Origin: Alkalihalobacterium elongatum
Lineage (GTDB): Bacteria > Bacillota > Bacilli > Bacillales > Bacillaceae_F
NCBI RefSeq assembly: GCF_019024285.1
Contig: NZ_WMKZ01000004.1
Location: 186,001 to 250,000 of the forward strand
Reading direction: 5' to 3'
DNA: 64,000 bases
Shown: positions 54,263-63,119 of the stretch, in pieces
How positions within the stretch are numbered: position 1 is the first letter of the stretch
Layout of the letters: each line of letters starts with the position of its first letter
Position numbers and translations under genes: made by a program
The notes under the pieces: generated by a model
The model's database searches: none
What the model was told of the DNA's origin: nothing
What the model saw: only the letters and a program-made list of their open reading frames with translations

Positions 54263-55058
54263 TTAAACCACTCGTCTCTTCGTCAGCATTTAGCTTTTTA
54301 CCTTTTGGAATAAATGCACTTAACTTTTCTTCTAAAATTTTCGGATTTTGACCAGACTGAACACCAATGACTCCTTCAACCACGATCTGTTTTACAAACA
54401 CTTCTTCTTCTGTTTTATTTTCTAATTTAGCAGCAATTGGCAAAAACACAAGATTAGCTAGTACCGTACCGTATAACGTCGTTAATAGTGCTACTGCCAT
54501 ATTAGGGCCCAGAGTTGCGGGATCATTTAAGTTTTGTAGCATAAGAACCAGTCCGATCAGAGTACCAATCATCCCCCAAGCAGGAGCGTACTCTCCCATC
54601 TTTACAATGATAGCCCTTCCTTTTCGGTGTCTTTCTTCCATAGCGACTACTTCAGCCATCATAATATCTTTAATTACATCTGGCTCTATCCCGTCTACAG
54701 CAAGTAATACTCCCTTTTTTATAAAAGGATCCTCAACCTCTTCTAAGCCTACTTCTAACGCTAGTAAACCTTCCCGCCTAGCTTTACCAGATAGCTCAAC
54801 AAAAGTATCTATTAATCCATTTAAATCACGGTCTTCATGGCGAAAAGCCTCTAGAAATACTTTCGGCAGAACCTTGATTTCTGCTATTGTAAAATTGATT
54901 ACCGTAGCAGCTAGTGTTCCACCAAATACAATTAAAATTGAAGCGATTTGAATGAAAAATACAACTCCAGATGGACCAGAATTAGAGAAAATTGCTAATA
55001 ATAGAACTGAAATTCCTACAAAAATACCTATAACCGTCAAAATATCAAACTTCTTCAT
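54249..55058 (-). CDS. motP: Flagellar stator subunit MotP
   Basis: A 269-residue MotA-type, four-helix stator subunit. The cytoplasmic loop has RRKGRAIIVK-like basic residues, and the proline-containing transmembrane segments APAWGMIGTLIGLVLML and MAVALLTTLYGTVLANLVF are typical of the MotA/TolQ family. ATG 55058 follows GGGAG. It lies 49 bases after ccpA with no terminator between, the same ccpA-motPS arrangement as in B. subtilis. Confidence 0.94.
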   Translation of the reverse strand: MKKFDILTVIGIFVGISVLLLAIFSNSGPSGVVFFIQIASILIVFGGTLAATVINFTIAEIKVLPKVFLEAFRHEDRDLNGLIDTFVELSGKARREGLLALEVGLEEVEDPFIKKGVLLAVDGIEPDVIKDIMMAEVVAMEERHRKGRAIIVKMGEYAPAWGMIGTLIGLVLMLQNLNDPATLGPNMAVALLTTLYGTVLANLVFLPIAAKLENKTEEEVFVKQIVVEGVIGVQSGQNPKILEEKLSAFIPKGKKLNADEETSGLNVES

Positions 55059-55107
55059 AATCCTCTCCCTAAAGATGTCCACCTACCACTTGTATAAGTG
55101 TTTAGAG

Positions 55108-56118
55108 TTAACTTTCCTTTTTAACGGTAGAATTTCGAAACTCTATCCGATGTGGCAGGACGACAATATGGTCTGTGACTTCTTCTTTATTCATAAACTT
55201 AGTTAATAACCGCATCGAAACAGCTCCGATATCATACATAGGTTGTACTACTGTCGTTAAGGTTGGACGTACCATTGTTGCTAAACGAGTATTGTCAAAG
55301 CCGACAACTTCAAAATCTTTAGGTACATCGAATCCCTTATCTTGGGCACCGTGAATAATACCTAATGCCATTTCGTCAGTAGAAGCAAAAATAGCAGTAG
55401 GTTTTTCTTCCATCTCTATAAAGCTTTGCATCGCTTCAATCCCAGAATCATACGTATAATCCCCAATTTTAACCATGTCTTCATTAAATTCTAAACCTGC
55501 TTCTTCAATCGCTTGACGATAACCCGCAAACTTCTGGTAACCATTTACTGGATCTTCAAGAGGTCCAGATAACATACCAATGCTTTTATGACCTTCAGAT
55601 AGTAAATGGTTAATCGCATCGTACACCGCTTGTTGATAATCAATAACAACAGACGGAATCGCTTTTTCAGCATCTAATGTCGCCGCTAATACAACTGGTA
55701 CTGGGGAGTTTTTAAAGTGATCAGCATGCTCCTCTGTAATTTGTCCGCCCATAAAGACAATACCGTCCACTTGCTTCTCTAACAACGTATTAATAAGACG
55801 GATTTCCTTTTCTTTGTTTTGGTCTGAATTACAAAGAATAATATTATATTTATACATCGTTGCAATATCTTCAATACCGCGAGCTAACTCCGCAAAGAAG
55901 ATACTTGAAATATCAGGGATAATTACACCTACTGTAGTTGTTTTTTTACTCGCTAACCCTCTAGCAACAGCATTGGGTCTGTAACCCAGTTGTTCGATTG
56001 CCTCCATTACTTTTTTTCGTGTTGCAGGTTTAACATTTGGGTTACCATTAACAACACGAGAAACGGTTGCCATTGATACTCCTGCTTCTCTTGCTACATC
56101 ATAAATTGTTGTATTCAC
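55108..56118 (-). CDS. ccpA: Catabolite control protein A
   Basis: A 336-residue LacI/GalR-family regulator. The helix-turn-helix [21 protein letters not shown] is at residues 4-24, with NGNPNVKP of the hinge; the periplasmic-binding-type core ends with [12 protein letters not shown]. It binds cre boxes with HPr-Ser46-P. The start codon is GTG behind GAGGAGG. CcpA control fits the nearby ackA, acsA, acuABC and braB genes. Confidence 0.98.
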   Translation of the reverse strand: MNTTIYDVAREAGVSMATVSRVVNGNPNVKPATRKKVMEAIEQLGYRPNAVARGLASKKTTTVGVIIPDISSIFFAELARGIEDIATMYKYNIILCNSDQNKEKEIRLINTLLEKQVDGIVFMGGQITEEHADHFKNSPVPVVLAATLDAEKAIPSVVIDYQQAVYDAINHLLSEGHKSIGMLSGPLEDPVNGYQKFAGYRQAIEEAGLEFNEDMVKIGDYTYDSGIEAMQSFIEMEEKPTAIFASTDEMALGIIHGAQDKGFDVPKDFEVVGFDNTRLATMVRPTLTTVVQPMYDIGAVSMRLLTKFMNKEEVTDHIVVLPHRIEFRNSTVKKES

Positions 56119-56177
56119 GATGATCCTCCTCTATATATTAAATAACCTTTGAGTAAAATTGGTTTAATTGTATTGTT

Positions 56178-56207
56178 ATCATACGATACATTAAGGAGGT
56201 TCCGCAA
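56178..56207 (-). promoter_or_regulatory. Possible ccpA promoter
   Basis: TTGCGG (56207-56202), 18 bases, TATGAT (56183-56178), ending about 60 bases before the GTG start. Confidence 0.4.
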
Positions 56208-56381
56208 TTGGTTTACAGTACTTATATCGACAGTTTGATGAGTGTTTTTAAGTAGATTTGTTAATTTCCTTATTTTATGTAGAAATGTGTCGATGTAACT
56301 CCTTAATGTGCGTATACTATCCTATTTATTAGCAATTTCCTTAACACATATTTCCTATACTCATTTATTTAAGCAAAAAGA

Positions 56382-56490
56382 GACTGTCTCAATCATGAGT
56401 GTCCAGTCCCCCGACTTTCCTAAAATACCACTAATGCATCAAAACACTTTATTTTAGGGTCGAGGTGCCTGACTCTATTATGAGACAGCC
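56382..56490 (-). terminator. 109-bp imperfect hairpin at the aroA 3' end
   Basis: Outer arms GACTGTCTCA and TGAGACAGCC enclose a second pair, CCCCCGACTTTCCTAAAAT with ATTTTAGGGTCGAGGTG, leaving a loop of about 24 bases. On the minus strand TTTTTGC follows, so it can terminate aroA. The inner part looks like an inserted repeat (GTCAGGCACC-type) of bacilli. Confidence 0.65.
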
Positions 56491-56506
56491 CCTTACTATT
56501 TAGATA

Positions 56507-57583
56507 TTAAAATTTGTATAAACCTGACTCTCTAAGGTTGCTCAAAAATTCGTTGAATTGTCCGATATCCATTTGTTGAGCAGAATCAGAAAGTGCTACT
56601 GCTGGGTCTGGATGGACTTCAGCCATTACCGCATCAGCTCCAATAGCTAAAGCAGCCTTTGCCGTTGGAAGTAGCAGATCTCTCCGTCCAGTAGAGTGAG
56701 TAACATCAACTAATACTGGTAAATGAGTTTCTTGTTTTAAAATTGGAACAGCTGAGATATCTAATGTATTACGTGTTGCTTTTTCGTAAGTACGGATACC
56801 ACGCTCACATAGCATGATGTTACCATTTCCTTTAGAAATAATATATTCTGCAGCGTTGATGAATTCTTCGATCGTAGCAGAAAGTCCTCTTTTTAAAAGA
56901 ACTGGCTTATTAACAGATCCAGCTGCTTTCAACAACTCAAAGTTGTGCATGTTACGTGCACCAATTTGGATAACATCAATATATTCTACTGCAACTTCGA
57001 TATCTTCAGGTCGCACGATTTCACTGATAACAGCCATATCATATTCATCTGCAACGCGTTTTAAGATTTGTAAGCCTTCAAGTCCTAAGCCTTGGAAATC
57101 GTATGGAGATGTACGCGGTTTATATGCTCCACCACGTAATAATTTCATTCCTTGTGCTTTCATCGCCTTAGCAACTTCAGCAACCTGCTCGTAGCTTTCA
57201 ACAGCACATGGTCCCATTACGAGACGTTGTTGTCCATCACCAACAAGTTCTCCTTTAATATTGATGATAGTATCTTCAGGATGTTTTTTACGAGAAACAA
57301 GTAGAGCTTTGCGATTATCATCTTCTTGAAGTTCCAATCCTGCTTTGAAAATTTGTTTAAATAAATGTTGTAATGTAGATGTTTCAAACGGTCCATTATT
57401 ATTTTCAGCTATTAAATTAAGCATTTTTCGCTCACGAACTGGATCAAATCGATTTACACCTTGCTTATTTTTTACTTTACCGATTTCTTGAACTAAGCGG
57501 GCACGCTCATTAATTAGCTCTAATAGCTGTAAATTAACCTCATCTAACTTGTCTCTCAACATATCTAATTGCTCGTTACTCAT
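56507..57583 (-). CDS. aroA: Bifunctional DAHP synthase / chorismate mutase
   Basis: A 358-residue enzyme making the first intermediate of aromatic amino-acid synthesis. The N-terminal chorismate mutase domain (about 1-90, [22 protein letters not shown]) is fused to the type I-beta DAHP synthase (about 105-358, [34 protein letters not shown]). The mutase-like part acts as feedback sensor in B. subtilis. ATG 57583 is eight bases after AGGAG. Confidence 0.97.
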   Translation of the reverse strand: MSNEQLDMLRDKLDEVNLQLLELINERARLVQEIGKVKNKQGVNRFDPVRERKMLNLIAENNNGPFETSTLQHLFKQIFKAGLELQEDDNRKALLVSRKKHPEDTIINIKGELVGDGQQRLVMGPCAVESYEQVAEVAKAMKAQGMKLLRGGAYKPRTSPYDFQGLGLEGLQILKRVADEYDMAVISEIVRPEDIEVAVEYIDVIQIGARNMHNFELLKAAGSVNKPVLLKRGLSATIEEFINAAEYIISKGNGNIMLCERGIRTYEKATRNTLDISAVPILKQETHLPVLVDVTHSTGRRDLLLPTAKAALAIGADAVMAEVHPDPAVALSDSAQQMDIGQFNEFLSNLRESGLYKF

Positions 57584-57724
57584 CTCTCCCACTCCTTATT
57601 GTTTGTTTCAATGTTTTAAGAAATATGGTACATTTCTAATGATTAGGGATTATTATAAACGATATTTTACTATATGTCACGACTTTTTTCTTTATTGATT
57701 AAACGCTTTTAAGTACTAAAGTGA

Positions 57725-57753
57725 ATTATGTTATTTTTACAAAATAACATAAT
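57725..57753 (+). promoter_or_regulatory. Perfect 13-bp inverted repeat before the FtsA-like gene
   Basis: ATTATGTTATTTT and its exact complement AAAATAACATAAT flank TAC. The centre is 60 bases before the start codon. It lacks a T-run suited for termination of an upstream + strand transcript, so an operator is more likely. Confidence 0.55.
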
Positions 57754-57798
57754 AGTGATTTTATAGTTTATGAAATACTCATTAAGAAGGTGTTACTA

Positions 57799-59970
57799 AT
57801 GAACACAAATATAGATACGCCTATTTTTGCACTAGATATTGGGACAAGATCAGTTGTTGGTCTTATTTTACACCAAAGAAAAGGTTGCTATGAAGTAATA
57901 GATATTATTTCAAAAGAACATAAAGACCGGGCAATGTTAGATGGTCAAATTCATAATGTTTTATCCGTATCAGAACTAATACTGGAAATTAAGTCTACCT
58001 TAGAAGAAAAACACGGGAAGTTAAAAAAAGTTTGTGTAGCCGCTGCTGGTAGATCCTTGAAAACGAAGCGAGCTAAAGTTGAATTGAACATTTCTGGCAA
58101 GAGTATTGTTAATCTAGAAGATGTCCTCCATCTAGAACTAAGTGCTGTACAACAAGCACAGTATAAACTTGCTAATGATTTTAATGATAAAGAAAGCTTT
58201 AATTACTACTGTGTAGGTTATTCTGTACTAGATTATCGTTTAGATGGAGAAAAAATAGGCAGCCTGCTCGATCAATCTGGACAAACGGCAACTGTTGAAG
58301 TGATTGCCACCTTTCTACCAAAAGTTGTCGTTGAGTCTTTAATTGCTGCCCTGCAACGCAGTCAGTTAGAATTAGAGGCTCTTACACTTGAACCAATTGC
58401 TGCTATTAATGTTCTTATCCCACAATCCATGCGTAGGTTAAATGTAGCTCTTGTTGATATCGGTGCAGGAACATCAGATATTGCTATAACAGATGAAGGG
58501 ACAGTAACTGCATATGGAATGGTTCCATTTGCTGGGGATGAAGTAACCGAGGCTGTTAGCGATCATTTTCTCCTAGATTTTCCTGATGCAGAACTCGTTA
58601 AGAGGCAACTATCTGAAAGGGATGAAATTACTTTAACTGATATTTTAGGATTTGAAACAACGTATTCTAGAGATGCTGTTATTGAAGCTATCAAAGGGAC
58701 GATCAAAGAGTTGGCCAACGCCATTACAACGCAAATTCTCGAGCTTAATGGAAAATCACCCAAGGCGGTTATGCTCGTTGGCGGAGGAAGCATGACGCCT
58801 CGCCTAAGCAAATATATCGCTCAAGCTTTACACCTTCCAGATAACCGAGTGGCTATTCGCGGAATTGACGCTATCAAAACATTAGCTTCGACTGAAGGGA
58901 TTAAGGAAGGGCCTGAACTAGTGACTCCGATTGGAATCGCAATTGCAGCTAAAGAAAATCCTATCGAATACATTAGTATTTCTGTTAATGACCGAACGAT
59001 TCGAGTATTTGACGTGAAAAAGTTAACTGTTGGTGATGGTTTGCTAGCTGCAGGGGTACAAATTTCAAAACTTTACGGAAAACCAGGCAGTGCGATGATG
59101 ATCTATGTAAATGACCAGCTCGTTACTATTCCTGGCACTCATGGAGAACCACCAAAAATATTTAAAAACGGTCAACAAACTACTCTCGATGCTCTACTAG
59201 AAGCAAATGATTGTATTACGATTGAAAAAGGAAAAAATGGTGCTCCTGCTGTTGCAACTGTATCTGATATCGTTGAAGATATTCCTGCAGTCAACATCAT
59301 CTTAAATGGTCAGGCTGTCTCCGTACCTGCACTCCTATTAAAAAACGGCAAACAAACAACAGGTTCAGAGTTACTTCAAGAAAGAGATGAGCTTCTAGTT
59401 CAGCAACCAAAAACAGTAAAGGATATTCTTACTTTTCTTCAGTTCACAAACGAAGTAGTTTCACTTACACCATTCTTCGTTTATGTAGACAATAGGAAAA
59501 TTTTATTGTCACAAGGGCATTCGCTCACCTTGAATAATATTGAGGTAAACCTAGAGTCCACTATAAAAAATGGTGATAATTTGCATGTGAACCTAGTTGA
59601 TAGACCTTTTCCTGCAGTTACAGACTTACGAAAAGAATTAAAGACTCCGACAGAACAGTCCATAACTGTCCAATATAACGGTACACCCGTTCAATTGATC
59701 AAACCATTTGTTGAAATTAAGCGTAACGGCAAGCCACTCGAAGGCCAAACGCCATTAATAAACGGCGAAAATTTAACTATGACAGTATTGAATACTGAAC
59801 CATTTATCTTTCAAGATTTATTTCGGTTTGTAGATGTAAATATTTCACCACAACCTGATGAACGTATTTTAGTACTTAGGAACGATAAAGATGCCTCATT
59901 TAGTGAGCCAATATATAGCGGAGATAAGCTTGAAATACGGGTCGTGTCAGTGAAAACAGTCAACAACTAA
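57799..59970 (+). CDS. FtsA-like actin-fold protein with repeat C-terminus
   Basis: A 723-residue protein. Residues 1 to about 385 have the FtsA/PilM actin fold: phosphate-1 FALDIGTRSVVGLI, a 1C-type insertion, phosphate-2 VDIGAGTSDIAI and adenosine motif MLVGGGSMTPRLSKYI. The remainder consists of about five degenerate 60-residue units starting near 435 (MIYVNDQLVTIP), 499 (NIILNGQAVSVP), 559 (FFVYVDNRKILL), 622 (ITVQYNGTPVQL) and 680; units share NG..TT..LL..D.L. No FtsA C-terminal membrane helix is seen. ATG 57799 follows AAGGTG. Function unknown; it is not the dcw-cluster FtsA. Confidence 0.85.
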   Translation: MNTNIDTPIFALDIGTRSVVGLILHQRKGCYEVIDIISKEHKDRAMLDGQIHNVLSVSELILEIKSTLEEKHGKLKKVCVAAAGRSLKTKRAKVELNISGKSIVNLEDVLHLELSAVQQAQYKLANDFNDKESFNYYCVGYSVLDYRLDGEKIGSLLDQSGQTATVEVIATFLPKVVVESLIAALQRSQLELEALTLEPIAAINVLIPQSMRRLNVALVDIGAGTSDIAITDEGTVTAYGMVPFAGDEVTEAVSDHFLLDFPDAELVKRQLSERDEITLTDILGFETTYSRDAVIEAIKGTIKELANAITTQILELNGKSPKAVMLVGGGSMTPRLSKYIAQALHLPDNRVAIRGIDAIKTLASTEGIKEGPELVTPIGIAIAAKENPIEYISISVNDRTIRVFDVKKLTVGDGLLAAGVQISKLYGKPGSAMMIYVNDQLVTIPGTHGEPPKIFKNGQQTTLDALLEANDCITIEKGKNGAPAVATVSDIVEDIPAVNIILNGQAVSVPALLLKNGKQTTGSELLQERDELLVQQPKTVKDILTFLQFTNEVVSLTPFFVYVDNRKILLSQGHSLTLNNIEVNLESTIKNGDNLHVNLVDRPFPAVTDLRKELKTPTEQSITVQYNGTPVQLIKPFVEIKRNGKPLEGQTPLINGENLTMTVLNTEPFIFQDLFRFVDVNISPQPDERILVLRNDKDASFSEPIYSGDKLEIRVVSVKTVNN

Positions 59971-60005
59971 AATTATTTCTTGACCCCGCTTTAGCAAAAG
60001 TCCTA

Positions 60006-60045
60006 AACAAAAAGTGCAACCATCTACTTGGTTGCACTTTTTGTT
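60006..60045. terminator. Bidirectional terminator between the FtsA-like gene and ytxJ
   Basis: AAAAAGTGCAACCA / TGGTTGCACTTTTT with a six-base loop. Confidence 0.85.
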
Positions 60046-60051
60046 TGCCTA

Positions 60052-60378
60052 TTAGATTTTACTCCATTCAGCATTTAATTTTGAAGCAGTTACGTTCCAG
60101 TGAGATGCATTCCAAACTACTTGACCATCAGAAAATAGGAGTGCTTGTGGCGATTCGTGCTTCACATCAAATTGTTCAGCAATATCGTTTGATAATGGTC
60201 TTGCTTCTTGAACGTTTAAGTAAAAGAAAGATTCATCTGGTTGCTCTTCTACAAATTTTGAAAATTCTTTATAAGCCTCATGACTAACAGGACATGTTGT
60301 ACTGTTTTTTAATAAAATTAACTTTTTATGTTCTTTTAATAATGCTGTAAACTCTTCGGTAGTATTTACTTTCTGCAT
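60052..60378 (-). CDS. ytxJ: YtxJ, bacillithiol-linked thioredoxin-like protein
   Basis: A 108-residue thioredoxin-fold protein. The active-site motif is TTCPVSHEAY with a single Cys, as in the monothiol YtxJ family assigned to bacillithiol redox. ATG 60378 is eight bases after AAGGAG; the longer frame overlaps ytxH and is rejected. Third gene of ytxGHJ. Confidence 0.93.
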   Translation of the reverse strand: MQKVNTTEEFTALLKEHKKLILLKNSTTCPVSHEAYKEFSKFVEEQPDESFFYLNVQEARPLSNDIAEQFDVKHESPQALLFSDGQVVWNASHWNVTASKLNAEWSKI

Positions 60379-60391
60379 GACTAATTCTCCT

Positions 60392-60865
60392 TTATACCTG
60401 CTCTGCTGTCTCTTTACGCTTTTCTGATGCTTCTGTAATTGAATTGTGCAGATTTTCAACTTCTTCCTGAATGCTATCTTTTACATTTTCCGCACTATCT
60501 TCAAATTGATCCGTTACATCAGCTACTAAATCTTCTGCAGAGCTTTGAGCATCCTCTACATCCGTTTTAATATTTTTTGTAACTTCTTTTACTTTATCCA
60601 CAACTTGAGAAGATTGCTCTGAAACTGTTCTTGCAAGGTGTGAAGACTTTTCTTTCGCAAGAGAAGCCCACTCATTTCCTCTTTCATACGCTGTATTCGT
60701 AAATTTAGTCGTTTTTTCTTTTGCTGCTTGAGCTTGGTCATTAATATTACTTCTAAGCTCTTTACCTGATTTTGGTGCTAAAAGTAGTGCTGCAGACGCA
60801 CCTACAATTCCTCCAACTAATGAACCGATTAAAAAATCCTTAGTATTCATATCTCTGTCTCCCAT
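60392..60865 (-). CDS. ytxH: YtxH, glycine-zipper stress protein
   Basis: A 157-residue YtxH-domain protein: a membrane glycine-zipper segment FLIGSLVGGIVGASAALLLAPKSGKELR at about 11-38 and a long charged, repetitive helical tail (KEVTKNIKTDVEDAQSSAEDL). AGGAGG precedes the ATG. The family is induced by general stress in B. subtilis; function unknown. Confidence 0.93.
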   Translation of the reverse strand: MGDRDMNTKDFLIGSLVGGIVGASAALLLAPKSGKELRSNINDQAQAAKEKTTKFTNTAYERGNEWASLAKEKSSHLARTVSEQSSQVVDKVKEVTKNIKTDVEDAQSSAEDLVADVTDQFEDSAENVKDSIQEEVENLHNSITEASEKRKETAEQV

Positions 60866-60880
60866 ATTAAATTCCTCCTT

Positions 60881-61315
60881 TTATGAATTAACATCGTTAG
60901 GATGGTGTTGCTTTTTTTCTTTCCACTTAGAATATAAATCAATAGCTGCATTGCCCCATTGAACGACTTGTGCAACTTGAGCGGATTGCTGTTCTGATTG
61001 TCTCGCTACAGTATTCGAAACTCTCTTTAAAGAGTCATTAACGGTTTGAACCGATTGACCCAAATCTTTAACAGAGTCAAACATCGTATTGAGAGATTGG
61101 GATTTATCATGTATATCATCTGCAAGACGGTTCGTCTTTTGAAGTAAGAATTCCGTCTCTCTTGTTACTCCTTGTAATTGCTTTTCTAGACTACTCACAG
61201 TATCTGCTACATTGTTTAATGTTTTAGTGGCTGACTTTAATGTTTGGACAAGATAAATAACTAAAATTAAAAATGCTAAAGCGACAACTGCTACACTTAT
61301 GTATACGATCATCAT
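60881..61315 (-). CDS. ytxG: YtxG, DUF948 membrane protein
   Basis: A 144-residue protein with one N-terminal helix (IVYISVAVVALAFLILVIYLV) and a coiled-coil body (LNNVADTVSSLEKQLQGV...QSVQTVNDSLKRVSN) of DUF948. The ATG at 61315 follows GGGAGGTG; the upstream GTG is part of that site. First gene of ytxGHJ, behind a sigma-B-type promoter. Confidence 0.9.
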   Translation of the reverse strand: MMIVYISVAVVALAFLILVIYLVQTLKSATKTLNNVADTVSSLEKQLQGVTRETEFLLQKTNRLADDIHDKSQSLNTMFDSVKDLGQSVQTVNDSLKRVSNTVARQSEQQSAQVAQVVQWGNAAIDLYSKWKEKKQHHPNDVNS

Positions 61316-61345
61316 TGTGTTGTACACCTCCCTACATAATGCTAT

Positions 61346-61371
61346 TTACCCACTTAGAAGCTTTTTTAAAC
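61346..61371 (-). promoter_or_regulatory. Sigma-B-type promoter of ytxGHJ
   Basis: GTTTAA (61371-61366), 14 bases, GGGTAA (61351-61346) on the minus strand: 11 of 12 bases of the sigma-B consensus GTTTAA/GGGTAT. B. subtilis ytxGHJ is a known sigma-B operon. Confidence 0.7.
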
Positions 61372-61524
61372 GGAGACTTGATAAGAATTTCTACAAACAA
61401 TACAATTCTCCTGCATAAATTTTGAACTAGTACCATTTACTAATAATTGAACGACTGCTATTATATTAGCTATTAAACGTTTACAATATAAATATTAGAA
61501 ATACATTTAGGAGGAATTGCAACG

Positions 61525-62640
61525 ATGAGAGATCCAAGAATTACTACTTTAGCCAAAAATCTAATTAATTACTCAGTTCGTCTCCAAAAGGGCGAAAAGA
61601 TATTAATAGAAAATTTCGGTCTTCAAAAAGAATTAGTGAATGCCCTCGTCCAAGAAGCTTATGCAGCAGGTGGTTTACCTTTTGTTACTATAAAAGATCA
61701 TCAAGTAGATCGTGCCTTATTAATGAATGCTACAGAAGAACAGCAAGCCCTTACAGCTCAATTTGAGGCGAATGTAATGAAGGAAATGGATGCTTATATC
61801 GGCTTGCGTGCTGGAAATAATATTTCTGAATTAAGTGATGTTCCTTCTGAAAACATGGCCTTACATAGTAAAACAGTAGGAACAAAAGTTCATCGTGAAA
61901 TTCGTGTACCGAAGACCAAGTGGTGTGTCCTGCGCTATCCTTCCTCATCAATGGCTCAATTAGCGAATATGAGTACGGAAAGCTTTGAAAATTTTTACTT
62001 TGATGTTTGTAACTTGGATTACGGAAAAATGGACAAAGCAATGGATGCGCTTGTAGAGTTAATGAACAACACCGATAAAGTTCAAATTAAAGGGCCTGGC
62101 ACAGACCTAACCTTCTCGATTAAAGATATTCCTGCTGTAAAATGTGCAGGGCATATGAATATCCCTGATGGAGAAGTTTATACAGCACCAGTTAGAGACT
62201 CCATTAACGGTACAATCTCGTATAACGCGCCATCTCCATATCAAAGCTTTACTTTTGAAAATGTTCAATTTACATTTAAGGATGGAAAGATTATCGAAGC
62301 TACTTCAAACGACACAGAAAGAATTAACAAGATCCTTGATACTGATGAAGGCGCTCGTTACGTTGGTGAATTTGCGATCGGGGTTAACCCATATATTCAA
62401 CATCCTATGAAGGATATTCTTTTCGATGAGAAAATTGATGGCAGCTTCCACTTTACTCCAGGACAATGTTATGATGATGCGTTTAACGATAATCACTCTG
62501 CTATCCATTGGGACCTTGTCATGATCCAGCGTCCTGAATATGGCGGTGGAGAAATTTATTTTGATGATGTACTTATTCGTAAAGACGGTCGCTTCGTAGT
62601 CCCTGAATTAGAAGCATTAAACCCAGAGAACTTGAAATAA
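61525..62640 (+). CDS. M29-family aminopeptidase
   Basis: A 371-residue metallo-aminopeptidase of the AmpS/PepS/aminopeptidase T clan. The probable metal ligands are the Glu in NIPDGEVYTAP, the Glu in VGEFAIGVNP, the His in FHFTPG and the His and Asp in SAIHWDLV. It is about 40 residues shorter than AmpS of B. subtilis, so it belongs to a shorter subgroup. GGAGG precedes the ATG. Single gene with terminator. Confidence 0.9.
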   Translation: MRDPRITTLAKNLINYSVRLQKGEKILIENFGLQKELVNALVQEAYAAGGLPFVTIKDHQVDRALLMNATEEQQALTAQFEANVMKEMDAYIGLRAGNNISELSDVPSENMALHSKTVGTKVHREIRVPKTKWCVLRYPSSSMAQLANMSTESFENFYFDVCNLDYGKMDKAMDALVELMNNTDKVQIKGPGTDLTFSIKDIPAVKCAGHMNIPDGEVYTAPVRDSINGTISYNAPSPYQSFTFENVQFTFKDGKIIEATSNDTERINKILDTDEGARYVGEFAIGVNPYIQHPMKDILFDEKIDGSFHFTPGQCYDDAFNDNHSAIHWDLVMIQRPEYGGGEIYFDDVLIRKDGRFVVPELEALNPENLK

Positions 62641-62680
62641 TTTTTAAAGTGCTTATGGTTATTGAGTTTGCTTAAATTTT

Positions 62681-62721
62681 AAAAGCGTATGGGAGGAAGC
62701 AACTCCCCTTACGCTTTTTTT
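62681..62721 (+). terminator. Terminator behind the aminopeptidase
   Basis: AAAGCGTATGGGAG / CTCCCCTTACGCTTT with a short loop, then TTTT. Confidence 0.75.
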
Positions 62722-62769
62722 GTTTCTGGGTAGTGACTGGGTACTCTTTGGAGTTTCTTTGACGGGGGG

Positions 62770-63005
62770 TTCTTTTGTTCCTTAATTCTTCGCCTAGTTT
62801 ATTTCTTATGCTGAGCATAATTAGGTCGCTTTTGTTCCTCAATTACTCTAATTTTCCCCTCTTGTGGGGGCGATTCGGCGCTTTTGTTCCTATGTTCTCC
62901 TACTTTCTCCCTCTAGTGGGCACGAGTGGCCCTCTTTCGTTCTCTTATTTACCTAATTTTTTCCTTTCTCGGGCATGAATTAACCTCTTTCGTTCCCTGC
63001 TTAGT
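62770..63005 (+). repeat. Degenerate array of the 52-57-bp repeat (about 5 units)
   Basis: The word GTTCC (or GTTCT) recurs at 62777, 62834, 62886, 62939 and 62992, spaced 57, 52, 53 and 53. CCTA(G/A)TTT and GGGC(A/G)CGA words alternate with it as in the array at 22.7 kb. It lies between convergent gene ends (aminopeptidase and murC). Confidence 0.75.
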
Positions 63006-63058
63006 TTTATTCCCTTGGGCATTATTACCTCCAAGTGCTTCTATTTGCACTTTAATCT

Positions 63059-63110
63059 AAAAAAGCAGAAAGACGGTTCAACATCAACACCATCCTTCTG
63101 CTTTTTTTTA
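63059..63110 (-). terminator. Terminator behind murC
   Basis: AAAAAGCAGAAGGA and its partner TTCTGCTTTTTT form the base of a longer imperfect hairpin, followed by T on the minus strand. Confidence 0.75.
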
Positions 63111-63119
63111 TTTAAGAAT

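Larger units (their letters stand above)
56119..56506. other. Intergenic region between aroA and ccpA
   Basis: It contains the putative ccpA promoter and the long hairpin at 56382-56490. The 56210-56380 part shows no gene or feature that I can support. Confidence 0.5.

Noticed and set aside
54367-54951. 194-codon + strand frame across motP
   Set aside because: It is antisense to a clear MotA-type gene; its serine/threonine-rich composition is typical of a shadow frame.
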